A stretch of 64,000 nucleotides of DNA. It comes from Lewinellaceae bacterium (lineage in GTDB: Bacteria; Bacteroidota; Bacteroidia; Chitinophagales; Saprospiraceae). The stretch spans positions 930,001 to 994,000 of the forward strand of contig JACJYN010000004.1 of assembly GCA_020636095.1 (NCBI GenBank), written 5' to 3'. The notes beneath the pieces were generated by a model. It was not told the DNA's origin. It did no database searches and saw only the letters and a program-made list of their open reading frames with translations. Below are positions 55,840-63,872 of this stretch, piece by piece. Position numbers and translations under genes: made by a program. Numbering within the stretch: position 1 is the stretch's first letter; each line of letters starts with the position of its first letter.

Positions 55840-56439
55840 TCAACAATTGCGGAAAGTGTTCCAACTCCGGGAAAAAGAAGCATATTCCTTCTCCACTACT
55901 TCGAATCGATTGCATCGCATTCGACTCCTCCAAGGGCGCAGCCCCACCATCCCTACCAGGTCAATAGGCCTACTGAACTGGTATTGAAACCGATTGTCAA
56001 CGGCCACCTCAATGCTGTTTTCCAGTACATGAATGCTAAATTCATGAGATTGCTTGTCACTGATGAAAAAAGGGGCGCCATAATCCAAATGGATAAAATC
56101 GGCAGCATGATTTCCTCCAGAGCCCCCTACTCGTTCCAGCATCAAACGCGAGCCAGTTATCAACAGATGGTAATAGCTAAAATTGTTCCCTTGCATCTTC
56201 CAACCCAATACAAAACCAGCATTGATTGGCTGGACTCCAAAACTGTTAATATTGGAATTCAAGCTGAATTGTACGTTGGCATTAATAGTAAATGGGGATG
56301 AGCCGTACACATACTTAGATAGTAAATAGCGATGGGCTCCAGCCGACTGGAAATAATGGCCGGGAAGGACAAATGCCCAGGGGCCTATCTTCGTCAACTT
56401 TTCCCATTCGTGTAGATTGCAAAAATTTTCTCCTTTCAT
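55840..56439 (-). CDS. Concanavalin/LamG-like domain protein (paralogue of its divergent neighbour)
   Basis: A 199-residue protein with a single beta-sandwich domain (IGPWAFVLPGHYFQSAGAHRYLLSKYVYGSSPFTINANVQFSLN, INAGFVLGWKMQGNNFSYYHLLITGSRLMLERVGG, EFSIHVLENSIEVAVDNRFQYQFSRPIDLVGMVGLRPWRSRMRCNRFEV). It resembles DUF1080/LamG-type glycan-binding domains. The same motifs in the same order occur in the gene at 56565, showing duplication. The frame is open to 56652, but the ATG at 56437-56439 is chosen because sequence before it is unlike the domain. Ligand and role are unknown. The start region overlaps a possible promoter for the divergent gene. Confidence 0.72.
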   Translation of the reverse strand: MKGENFCNLHEWEKLTKIGPWAFVLPGHYFQSAGAHRYLLSKYVYGSSPFTINANVQFSLNSNINSFGVQPINAGFVLGWKMQGNNFSYYHLLITGSRLMLERVGGSGGNHAADFIHLDYGAPFFISDKQSHEFSIHVLENSIEVAVDNRFQYQFSRPIDLVGMVGLRPWRSRMRCNRFEVVEKEYASFSRSWNTFRNC

Positions 56440-56441
56440 GG

Positions 56442-56566
56442 TATCTTTGTTTTGGATAGATGATTTTTTTGAATTGCCTGCAAGATCAGCGCATATGGTT
56501 TGCCAACCAAGCATATCTGAATACCTGGTGAATACCGTATGCATATCCAAAACAAACCAACGGTAT
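56442..56566. promoter_or_regulatory. Divergent regulatory region with inverted repeat at the start codon
   Basis: Lies between the two divergent paralogues. On the + strand there is a Bacteroidota-type -7 box TATCTTTG at 56442-56449, with TTG at 56417-56419 (22-nt spacing, a loose fit). An inverted repeat ATACCGT / ACGGTAT (56532-56538 and 56560-56566) ends in the ATG of the + gene, and could be an operator or could hide the start in a hairpin. Confidence 0.3.
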
Positions 56567-57437
56567 GCCAATAGCTGATGACCTACTAAAACGCTTGAAA
56601 AATCAATTCTTCCTTCTGCAAGAACATGGGATCTATCAGAAGGAAATTGCATACTGGATCAAGAACAGAAAGTTGATACGCGGCTTCAGTCAGCCCTCTA
56701 TCAGTCGTTTGCGAGCAGATTTATCTCTAACCAGAAACCATATAGAATTACTTGCTTATTTGGATGAAATGCTCGAAGAGCTAAAAGAAAAGGATCTGTA
56801 CTTTGAAAACAGCCTCGAACGCTCCGATGCCCAAAAAAAGGAAATCAGGCAGTTGATACTTAGGGATAACAGCCAGGATATATCAGGAAAATCCGGCAAA
56901 GCGGCCAGGGCCCAATGGAAAAGCATGGAGATGATAGGCCCATGGGAGATTATACAAGACGAAGATATGATCAGTGGCGAGGGCGTAGAAAGGTACCTTC
57001 TCTCTCAGCAATACTATGGCAGCGATGATTTTACCATCTTTGCCAAAGTTGGTTTTGATTTCGTCAACCATCCCTATCCCTTCAACGCAGGCTTCATACT
57101 CGGTTGGAAGGAGTCGGCAACAGATAATGCCGTAGAAAAAAGATGCTACTATAACCTCCTTTTCTTTAGTGATTTGATTGTCCTTGAAGCTGTGGGCTTC
57201 CAACAAGGGGATAGTTTTCGGGACTTCAATCACCTTTCAGAGTATGCAACATTTGAAATCCAACAGAACCGCCTATATGATGTAGTGATCAAAGTCCATC
57301 TCGACAAAATTGATCTATTTATGGATAACCATCTTGTGTTCTCCGCCGATCGCCCCAAGGACATATATGGCAAAGTCGGTATCAGGCCTTGGAGAGCAAA
57401 GATGACCTTAAAGCAATTTTCTGTGGATGAAGGCTAA
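56565..57437 (+). CDS. Helix-turn-helix plus concanavalin/LamG-like protein
   Basis: A 290-residue protein. The N-terminus has a helix-turn-helix-like segment (FLLQEHGIYQKEIAYWI, then GFSQPSISRLRADLSLTRNHIELLAYLDEMLEEL), followed by a charged helical linker to ~120. The C-terminal ~165 residues are the same beta-sandwich as in the divergent neighbour (IGPWEIIQDEDMISGEGVERYLLSQQYYGSDDFTIFAKVGFDF, NAGFILGWKE, DKIDLFMDNHLVFSADRPKDIYGKVGIRPWRAKM). The fusion suggests a transcription factor that senses a sugar or surface ligand and controls the paralogue next door. Regulation is inferred from the divergent arrangement. Confidence 0.72.
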   Translation: MPIADDLLKRLKNQFFLLQEHGIYQKEIAYWIKNRKLIRGFSQPSISRLRADLSLTRNHIELLAYLDEMLEELKEKDLYFENSLERSDAQKKEIRQLILRDNSQDISGKSGKAARAQWKSMEMIGPWEIIQDEDMISGEGVERYLLSQQYYGSDDFTIFAKVGFDFVNHPYPFNAGFILGWKESATDNAVEKRCYYNLLFFSDLIVLEAVGFQQGDSFRDFNHLSEYATFEIQQNRLYDVVIKVHLDKIDLFMDNHLVFSADRPKDIYGKVGIRPWRAKMTLKQFSVDEG

Positions 57438-57715
57438 CATAGCATCTCTAAGCAAAAACTGCATACGAGCTACAGCTCGAGGCGAGCGCAGATCAGACAA
57501 GTTTCTGCCTTTTAGAGCCGCACCGGGTGCAGAAAAACGTTGTGGTTTGGTTTTTTGGACTGGTGAGCGGAGTGCAAAAAATCGAACCTTTCAATGGAAT
57601 AAGGCTTCGAATCCCTTCAATTTCGGTACAGGAAATATCATACCTTCCGATGGACACGCAAAATTGGGCCTGGCAGGCGGCGGGCAAGCCATTTTAACGG
57701 CGGTTTGGGTGAATC
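57438..57715. other. Intergenic stretch without clear genes
   Basis: No gene is supported. A long plus-strand frame here is unlike coding sequence. A short palindrome (CGAGCT-AC-AGCTCG) occurs near 57474. Nothing else was recognised. Confidence 0.5.
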
Positions 57716-58000
57716 TTATGAGAAAGGATTTCCCGACCGGGAATCAAAAATGGAAATAATGGTAACGGACTGCTGCCCTGCCTCATATACCAAAGAAATA
57801 TTGCGGGTGAGTACGCAGCGGCGGAACTTTGGGAATTTTTTGGAAGGTGGGCACAGATGCTTAAATCTTTGGAGGTTTTCTATCAAAGCATCCATTTTGG
57901 CATCCAGTTTTAAGGCTTCATCCACAGAACGCCTGGAAATATCATCCAGGAGGGTGAGATAGTCCTCTTCTGCCGTCTTGGTGAATTCTACTTTGATCAT
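57716..58000 (-). CDS. ParE/RelE-type toxin
   Basis: A 94-residue type II toxin of the ParE/RelE superfamily, a family that poisons gyrase or cleaves mRNA. The fold is visible in sequence: strand MIKVEFTKTAEED, helix YLTLLDDISRRSVDEALKLDAKMDALIENL, then KFRRCVLTRNISLVYEAGQQSVTIISIFDSRSGNP, where the R...Y...I-I-x-I-F-D-x-R pattern is typical of ParE. It lies 14 bp downstream of the small antitoxin gene, the usual antitoxin-first order. RelE versus ParE activity cannot be told from sequence alone. Confidence 0.8.
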   Translation of the reverse strand: MIKVEFTKTAEEDYLTLLDDISRRSVDEALKLDAKMDALIENLQRFKHLCPPSKKFPKFRRCVLTRNISLVYEAGQQSVTIISIFDSRSGNPFS

Positions 58001-58014
58001 TGAGCGCTATTAAG

Positions 58015-58257
58015 CTATCGGTTGCCCAAAATGCCTTTTGCTTTTTCCTTGATCTGAGCGTAGGGAACTGTCCGGCCAGCGTCAGCATCCGCCTTCCCCT
58101 GCTCAATCCTTTCTTTCTCTTCATTCGACAAGGTATCCCACCAATCCGCTTCCCCCAGCAGGGAGGCAAAGAGGGCAGCTATTTGCGCCAGGATTTCCGG
58201 ATCTTCAGTTTCCACTACCATCCGGTGTAAGTTATTCTTCAATTCTGCTACGCTCAT
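58015..58257 (-). CDS. Antitoxin partner of the ParE-type toxin
   Basis: An 80-residue acidic protein, MSVAELKNNLHRMVVETEDPEILAQIAALFASLLGEAD, then WWDTLSNEEKERIEQGKADADAGRTVPYAQIKEKAKGIL. The C-terminal part, with the WWDTLSNEEKERIEQGLADxxxGR pattern, is widespread in antitoxins paired with ParE/RelE toxins in Bacteroidota. A TTG one codon upstream is an alternative start. The antitoxin normally neutralises the toxin and represses its own operon. Confidence 0.8.
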   Translation of the reverse strand: MSVAELKNNLHRMVVETEDPEILAQIAALFASLLGEADWWDTLSNEEKERIEQGKADADAGRTVPYAQIKEKAKGILGNR

Positions 58258-58810
58258 CAAACTACTGATTTGTTTAACTTAAAGATAACGGTTTTGGCCC
58301 AATTATCGTTCTTTTGCTGCATTGACTTTTCCTTTAATCGCAGGAATACAGCCATGACGAACACTTCTCAAGGTGCCTTAACATAAGTCCTAGGAATAAA
58401 GTCCATTAATACCAACCCTTTTTTTGCACTCCCCCTCCCCACAAACAAAAAAGCCAAGAACCCAAAGAAAGCTCCTGTCTTCTCAATACAATTATCCTCA
58501 TCAGATAGTAGCTCGCCCCTCAAAAGCAGCCTACTTCACCTCCAGCTTTTCATAAAATGCCCGCCCATACTGCCGGATGATGGCACTCTGCACGAACTGG
58601 GAATCAGCCAGCTCCTCCCTCCTACCCTTCCCGCAAAAGGCTTCGCAGATCCCCAATTATCGGACTGGGACTCCAAAAAAATGGCCTACTTCGGCACGCT
58701 GGACATCCCCGAGGAGGCCTGTACCACTCTCATCCGATTTCCAGCTACCGAAGAGTTTCTTTATGGCATCACCTTCCCCTCCCGATTCATCAGAAATATC
58801 TTCCTGAACA
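58258..58810. other. Intergenic with minus-strand coding remnants
   Basis: No intact gene. Directly after the CHAT gene stop, the minus strand reads DVQEDISDESGGEGDAIKKL and then FGSWKSDESGTG, which resembles antitoxin N-terminal segments. Further on it reads ICEAFCGKGRREELADSQF and QYGRAFYEKLEVK before a stop near 58530. These are probably remnants of a decayed toxin-antitoxin or similar small operon. The rest (58258-58500) is featureless. Confidence 0.4.
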
Positions 58811-61800
58811 TCAAAGGGGCCCTACGGGGCCAGGATCCCCGACCCCAATAAAGGCCGCCCATACTCGCGGATCCGGGTATTGTTCCCGGATTTGCAGGCG
58901 TGCCCGGCGAAGGGCCTCCACAAAGGATAGGCCTTCCAGCAGCAGGCCATAAAAGTTGGCCATAAACTGCTTCGTGGGTTCGTCATCCACCGGCCACAGG
59001 CTGATGAGCAGACGCCGGGCGCCGGCAAAGGTGAACGCCCGCCGCAATCCGAATACGCCCTCGCCGCGCCGGATGTCGCCCAAGCCGCTCTGACAGGCGG
59101 AGAGCACCACCAGCTCCGTGCCTTGCAGGTGAAGAGTGGTGACTTCCTCCGCGGTAAGGATGCCGTCTTCGCCGCCGGCCGGGTTGGCTTCTCCTCGTAG
59201 CCAGCGGTTGGCGCCGGCAAAAGCAAGGCCTGAGCGCAGTAAGGGGTTCTCGGTGGGTATCCGGCTGAAGGCGGGTATGGCTGAGGGCTCGGCTCTGTCA
59301 GGGGTGGCTGGAATGAAAAACCCATGGGTGGCCAGGTGGAGAATGCGGGGAGAATAGCACTGCAGGAGGCGCCCTTTAGTGGCTTCCTGGCCTAAGTGAG
59401 GCGCCACTCCAAGTAACTCGCCTATCATCCGGGCTTCCTGCCGGGCGCCGGGCAACTGGCGGAAGTAGCCCTGGGAACGCAGGACTTCCCGGCTGGTTGT
59501 GCTGCGGGGCGCCCGGTTAGGATGAGACGCCTCCTCCTGGATATGCCCGTAATCGGGATCGGCCAGGATCAGCGGGGCGCCCGGTGCTGATGGAGCGCCC
59601 GGTGTGCGGCGCAACAGGCCCCGTCCGGTATTGACGTAACTGATAGGGAAATGATCGAGCAGAATCCCTTTCTCTCCGTAGGGGGTCATCTCGAAGGGAA
59701 ACAGCGCCAGGCCGTGATCGGGTGACAGAATGAGGTGGCTGCCCTCGGGAAGGGAGGCCCAGATGGGGGCCAGCCGCCGAAATGCTTCGGTTTGGAGCCC
59801 TGCCTCCGCCGTGTGCAAACTAATGCCCCGGCTATTGGGGCCGGCGACGGCCTGCCGCAGTTGCTGAATTTGGTTGTCCATCGTGATGGCGCTGCCGAGG
59901 TCGAAGGCTTGGGGTGCGGAGGTGGCGGAAAGGGTGAAGGCGAAATAGCCGGTAAGGCCTCCCTCGGGCCGTTTTTGTTTTTCAACCTCCTTATGTATTA
60001 GCAGGTCTGTAAAGTATACGAATTCGACCAGGACTGCTCCTTCTGGCAACGCTGCGGCTACATCGGCAAAGGTTGCTGTTGGTTGTTGTTGCTGGGCGGA
60101 CAGGCTAGGTATCGGCCGGGCCAGGGCGGCTTCCAGCTCGCCAATTTGATTTTTTAACCAGGCCTGCTGAGCTGCTTTTTCTTCGGACTGGCGGCTCAGG
60201 GCTAGTTGGCTGGACTGCTGCCGCAGTTCGTTAAGGCGTTCTACTTTGGAATGTAATTCGGGATTGTGGCCGTCATAAGCATGCTGCCGCTGCCGGGCAA
60301 GGTAATCCTGTAGTACTTGCTTGCGCTGGAACACCAGTTGGAGGGCGGCTTCCACCATCCCGGCGTCTTCCTGATAGTGGTGGCGGAAGGCGGAGAGGAA
60401 CAGGTCAAAGTTGGAGTCCAGGGCTTCGAGCGTCAAAAGGGCCTGCCGCTGGGAACTGATGGAAAATGCCTGCTGTAACAGATGCTCATCTATCTGCAGG
60501 GCTTCCATGAGAAGAGGCCGGGCTTCTTTCAGCCGGCCCATTTCCAGGTAAATTATCGCCAGGTTGCTCAGTGCTCTGGACAGGTTGGAGTGGTTGTCTC
60601 CCAGCCGCTTCCTCCATACGGCGATCGCGCCTTTGAGGTAGTGCGCTGCCTGGTTGGCTGCTCCGTTGTCGCCAAGAAATACGGCCAGGTTGTTGAGGCT
60701 TACGGCGTAGCTTTCTGCATCGGTTCCGTAGATTTCCTCCCTAAGTTGCAGCGCCTGCTCCAGACAGGGGCGGGCCTGCTCCGGCTTTTCCCACCGCCAG
60801 TACAATAGCCCGAGGTGGTTGAGCACCTTGGCGTAGTCCCGATGGCGCGCTCCGTAAATCTCCCGAAATAGTCGCCGGGCGCGCTGGTAGCAATTTTCTG
60901 ATTTTTCCCATTCACTGCGCGCGGCATGCACCTGGCCCTGCTCGTCGAGGCAGGTAGCAAAATGCGGATGTTTTTCGCCGTAGGCTTGCTCGTAAATGCC
61001 GGCCGCCTGGCGGAAGTGCTCTTCTGCCCGGCCGAGGTCGTTGATGCGAAAGAGCAGCCGCCCGGTTTCTACCAGGCTGGAGGCGTAGTCGGGGTGGGTC
61101 TCGCCCAGCGCTTCCGCCCTGATCTCCTTGGCTTCGGCAAGCAGGGCTTCTGCTTCGGATAGGCGGCCCCAATCGGCATACATAAACCCTAGGTTGTGCA
61201 GGTAACGGGCGTATTCGGAATGGCCCTCTCCGAGCTGCTTTTTCATGATGGGCAGCGCTTCCTGGTAGTACTTTTCTGCTTCAGGGTATTCGCCCAGCGT
61301 TTGGTGCAGGGTGGCTAGCCCGAGCAGGGCGGTATGCCGCAGGAAGTTGCCTTCCGGCAGTTGCCAGCTGGCTTCCAGAGCTTGCCACCCCAGCTCCCGG
61401 GAGGCTTCAAAGTCGCCCAGCCGTTCGGCGGCATTGGCTGAGTTGAGCAGGCTGGTAGCGTAGTCTTCGCGATGGGCCGGGCCAGCGCCCACCCAGACTT
61501 GAGCGGCTTGCTGATAGTTTTCTTTTGCTTGGGCAAAGTCGCCCTTCACATGGTGCAAAACGCCCAGGTTGTTTAACGCCAATGCGTAACCGGGGTGCCC
61601 TTCGCCCTGTACCTTCCGGGCTACTTCAACGCCCTCGGTGAGGAGCGCTTCGGCCTGGCCGAGATTCCCCCGCAGGCGGCAGAGGTCGCCGGCATGAGCC
61701 AGGGTAAGGGCCAGCCCGGCTTCGGGGTTGTCCGCAAAGCGCCGGCCGATGGACAGGGCTTCTTCGTACGCGGGCCAGGCTTCTTCATATTTTCCGGCGG

Positions 61801-62008
61801 CGGATAAATACTGGCCCAGGTTGTGCCGGGCCTTGCCGAGCAGGATGGCGGCATCCTCGTCCTCCCGGGGTTGGGCACGGGCTATTTCTTCGGCTAAGGC
61901 GCAGGCTTGCCGGGCGAGAGCCAGGGCCTCCTGCAGGCGGCCGGATTGGTAGTGGTGAAGGGCCTGGTTGTTGAGGCTGAGTAATTGCTGGATGGCGTCA
62001 GTGTTCAT
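58811..62008 (-). CDS. TPR-CHAT protease (second copy)
   Basis: A 1065-residue cytosolic protein. About 14 TPR units of the Kinesin/TPR_12 type fill residues ~10-540 (ALALNNLGVLHHVKGDFAQAKENYQQAA, YARYLHNLGFMYADWGRLSEAEALLAEAKEI). A helical linker and the CHAT domain follow. The catalytic dyad is His895 (HLATHGFF) and Cys972 (LSACQSGLGDIRRGEGVFGLRRAF), with LILSPDHGLALFPFEM and LLISLWPVDDEPTKQFMANFY as framing motifs. CHAT proteases of this type act as suicidal or processing enzymes in conflict systems. It is unrelated in sequence detail to the CHAT protein at 31 kb beyond the shared domains, so the two are not a recent duplication. Confidence 0.88.
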   Translation of the reverse strand: MNTDAIQQLLSLNNQALHHYQSGRLQEALALARQACALAEEIARAQPREDEDAAILLGKARHNLGQYLSAAGKYEEAWPAYEEALSIGRRFADNPEAGLALTLAHAGDLCRLRGNLGQAEALLTEGVEVARKVQGEGHPGYALALNNLGVLHHVKGDFAQAKENYQQAAQVWVGAGPAHREDYATSLLNSANAAERLGDFEASRELGWQALEASWQLPEGNFLRHTALLGLATLHQTLGEYPEAEKYYQEALPIMKKQLGEGHSEYARYLHNLGFMYADWGRLSEAEALLAEAKEIRAEALGETHPDYASSLVETGRLLFRINDLGRAEEHFRQAAGIYEQAYGEKHPHFATCLDEQGQVHAARSEWEKSENCYQRARRLFREIYGARHRDYAKVLNHLGLLYWRWEKPEQARPCLEQALQLREEIYGTDAESYAVSLNNLAVFLGDNGAANQAAHYLKGAIAVWRKRLGDNHSNLSRALSNLAIIYLEMGRLKEARPLLMEALQIDEHLLQQAFSISSQRQALLTLEALDSNFDLFLSAFRHHYQEDAGMVEAALQLVFQRKQVLQDYLARQRQHAYDGHNPELHSKVERLNELRQQSSQLALSRQSEEKAAQQAWLKNQIGELEAALARPIPSLSAQQQQPTATFADVAAALPEGAVLVEFVYFTDLLIHKEVEKQKRPEGGLTGYFAFTLSATSAPQAFDLGSAITMDNQIQQLRQAVAGPNSRGISLHTAEAGLQTEAFRRLAPIWASLPEGSHLILSPDHGLALFPFEMTPYGEKGILLDHFPISYVNTGRGLLRRTPGAPSAPGAPLILADPDYGHIQEEASHPNRAPRSTTSREVLRSQGYFRQLPGARQEARMIGELLGVAPHLGQEATKGRLLQCYSPRILHLATHGFFIPATPDRAEPSAIPAFSRIPTENPLLRSGLAFAGANRWLRGEANPAGGEDGILTAEEVTTLHLQGTELVVLSACQSGLGDIRRGEGVFGLRRAFTFAGARRLLISLWPVDDEPTKQFMANFYGLLLEGLSFVEALRRARLQIREQYPDPRVWAAFIGVGDPGPVGPL

Positions 62009-62074
62009 GGGTGTAAAAATAGAGAATAAGCCTGTTTTGGTGGCTGGATTGGGTTTGGTTATATTAACAAACTG

Positions 62075-62275
62075 CTATTTTTCTTGTTTGGGCTTGAGTT
62101 CAGAGATGATTACGGAGCGGGCGATTGAGCCAAGAGTTCCTTTTCTGTATCGGACAGCTTTTTGAAATATGGGATGCTCAGCCGTATCTGGTATTCGCAG
62201 GTGATCTGCCAGGACGAGCATATCGCGGATATGCTCGTGTTCGGTGCTGGCCTGAATTTCGTCCATTTTTTTCAC
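62075..62275 (-). CDS. Small hypothetical protein
   Basis: Unrecognised 66-residue protein (MDEIQASTEHEHIRDMLVLADHLRIPDTAEHPIFQKAVRYRKGTLGS) with a charged, mostly helical sequence. A GTG start at 62275 or an ATG at 62266 is possible. It precedes the CHAT gene on the same strand with a 66-bp gap and might be co-transcribed with it. No function can be suggested. Confidence 0.45.
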   Translation of the reverse strand: MKKMDEIQASTEHEHIRDMLVLADHLRIPDTAEHPIFQKAVRYRKGTLGSIARSVIISELKPKQEK

Positions 62276-62434
62276 TTAAAAGGCCATATCTTTGAAAAAA
62301 GATATAGAAGCCTTTACTCATGAATCCTTTAATTCCTATCTGGAAAGAGAATTTGATGTAGCGTCTATGTTTCTGATTTAGAAAGGCGCGCCTAATATTT
62401 TTTTTGATTCTGAATTCGAGAACTGAAATTGCTA
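62276..62434. other. Short gene-free stretch with hairpin
   Basis: Contains an imperfect hairpin at 62279-62314 (AAGGC...ATATCTTT / AAAAGATAT...GCCTT). It could be a terminator for leftward or rightward transcription, or part of the regulation of the small gene. No open frame of note. Confidence 0.4.
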
Positions 62435-62624
62435 AGTACTCTGTTAATTAAGTAAATTATCGTTTCTGGGCGATGGATTTTCGTTCTAATCGAGGAGCGC
62501 CCGCCCGCCTGCTGCGCAAGCCGGCAGGGAGCCTGATAGCCTTAGCTATCAAGGCGAGGACGAGACGACGGGTGGGGCGGAAAGACACGTTCAGAAGCAG
62601 AAGATATTTATTTTACAGAGTACT
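62435..62624. repeat. 190-bp hairpin element with 10-bp terminal inverted repeats
   Basis: Ends are AGTACTCTGT and ACAGAGTACT. Inside, GC-rich arms (CGCCCGCCCGCC against GGGTGGGGCG) and a TGATAG...CTATCA palindrome give a long imperfect hairpin. No coding capacity. The right end falls exactly where a coding remnant (NVPLPL) runs into the element, so it truncated that gene. Confidence 0.65.
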
Positions 62625-63075
62625 AAGGGCAGCGGCACGTTGACCACCAACCGCCCCTCGTCAGACAGGTAATGGAACAATCCGTTGTCGGGATGAGCAT
62701 CCTGCCGGAAGGCCTGATAGGTGAGCAGGATGGATCGCAGCCCGGGTTGCCCTTCCCTTATAGGCGCGTGCTGGTTCAGGAAATCGGACAGCGGCCCGGC
62801 TTGCTATTGAGCATACCATTCCGGCAATAGCTGAAAAAGGCTGTAGCAACGTCGTATCCGCCGTAGTACTCATGATTGCCCGGCAGAATATACACCGCCT
62901 TAAAGGAATCCGCCGCCCACCTTATGAAATCATACGATCCGTAGTCATCGCCCAGATAAAAACAGTCCCCAGCAATCACCAATATCTCCGCCGAGGGGAT
63001 CAGCGGGTTGGCCGCCAGCCACCGGCGGTTGTCTGGGAATTCGCGGTGCAGGTCGGAGCAATACTGGATATTCAC
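62600..63075 (-). pseudogene. Chimeric metallophosphoesterase remnant
   Basis: The 5' part (62776-63075) is a calcineurin-like metallophosphoesterase N-terminus, with the metal motifs YCSDLHREF (DxH), IAGDCF (GDC) and GNHEYYGG (GNHE). It ends in a stop after GMLNSKPGRCPIS. From about 62810 a different frame without its own start continues PLSDFLNQHAPIREGQ...NGLFHYLSDEGRLVVNVPLPL and runs straight into the hairpin element. The C-terminal metal-binding histidines of the family are missing. This is therefore two gene fragments joined by a deletion, not an active enzyme. The start is GTG at 63075. Confidence 0.75.
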
Positions 63076-63247
63076 TTTGGCTTTTGGGGTGAGAACAGGA
63101 TTTGGGATGGGATTAGTTCCTAATCTATAGGAATGTCTTTATGGCGGAAAAAATTGGTGAACCTTTTCTTTGTTGGCATCAGAAGACAGAAACATTGGCA
63201 AAAAATCCAAAAATAAATCGAGGTAACTGGACAGTGTTGATTCAAAT

Positions 63248-63275
63248 TTGGCAGGACAAATCTTCGATAAATTTG
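63248..63275 (+). promoter_or_regulatory. Bacteroidota-type promoter
   Basis: Matches the TTG - N17 - TAnnTTTG consensus: TTG at 63248-63250 and TAAATTTG at 63268-63275. It lies 87 bp before the ATG at 63362, on the same strand. Confidence 0.45.
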
Positions 63276-63361
63276 GGGAAATATGTACTTTTATAGGGTC
63301 ATGACAACTTCATTAAGAATACCGGTAATCCTTATTTTTTTTGTGCGGCATTTTATTTTTC

Positions 63362-63694
63362 ATGCTTCACAAGGCGATTCTGTCTACCCCAATACCTTAT
63401 AACCCAATGCCTACCTTAGATAAGCAGGTAGTTGAATTCAATCCACTATGGAAAGATGTGGTCATGCAGTTGCTGGATAAAGTTAGGAACGGCATTGGGT
63501 TGAACGAAGCTGAATTAGCCATCCTTGCCCAGATGTACCGCTCTACAAAAGATGGAGGGTACTCCGCAGAATTGGAACAAGCGGCTGAAGAACTCATGAC
63601 GCTGATAGAAATGATTTTTGATCTTCATGGCCAAATAATAAAAGATGAAGGAGAACATCGAGGTGACCGCTCCGAAAAACCGGACGGCAACTGA
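63362..63694 (+). CDS. Hypothetical protein, first of two overlapping small genes
   Basis: About 110 residues. The start could be the ATG at 63362 or at 63407 (MPTLDKQVVEFNPLWKDVV); the latter gives a better soluble start. Helical with motifs LLDKVRNGIGLNEAELAILAQMYRSTKDGGYSAELEQAAEELMTLIEMIF, then a charged tail. No family was recognised. It overlaps the next gene by 50 bp, so the two are translated together. Confidence 0.5.
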   Translation: MLHKAILSTPIPYNPMPTLDKQVVEFNPLWKDVVMQLLDKVRNGIGLNEAELAILAQMYRSTKDGGYSAELEQAAEELMTLIEMIFDLHGQIIKDEGEHRGDRSEKPDGN

Positions 63695-63872
63695 TACCTA
63701 CTTTGATTATTGGAAGGAGAAGATATTTCCGCTGGAAGAAGAATCCCGCCAGGTGGCCTTTGCCACTGTTCTCATGAATGTCATTCAATCCCTCTACGGC
63801 ATCGAAGCTATGTGGGAACTCGGTGCGCGCATGGTAGCACATAGCGTGGAGCAAAGGGCTGCCTTGAGGTGA
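63645..63872 (+). CDS. Hypothetical small protein
   Basis: A 75-residue protein (MKENIEVTAPKNRTATDTYFDYWKEKIFPLEEESRQVAFATVLMNVIQSLYGIEAMWELGARMVAHSVEQRAALR), mainly helical, of unknown function. It overlaps the previous gene by 50 bp in another frame. It begins with a purine-rich stretch (AAAGATGAAGGAG) that contains its start, so a coupled start is likely. The final ~128 bp of the window after it hold no gene that I can support. Confidence 0.5.
   Translation: MKENIEVTAPKNRTATDTYFDYWKEKIFPLEEESRQVAFATVLMNVIQSLYGIEAMWELGARMVAHSVEQRAALR

Noticed and set aside
55735..56301. 188-codon plus-strand frame
   Set aside because: It is antisense to the well-supported LamG-like gene at 55840-56439.
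57427..57759. 110-codon plus-strand frame after the HTH-LamG gene
   Set aside because: No recognisable features; it overlaps the ParE toxin and has odd composition.
58387..58851. Long plus-strand open frame containing VFSIQL, superficially like the cargo leader
   Set aside because: It has no start codon upstream of the motif and overlaps the end of the CHAT gene; minus-strand remnants explain the coding look better.
62286..62293. TATCTTTG -7 box on the plus strand
   Set aside because: No plus-strand gene follows within reach and it is part of a hairpin.
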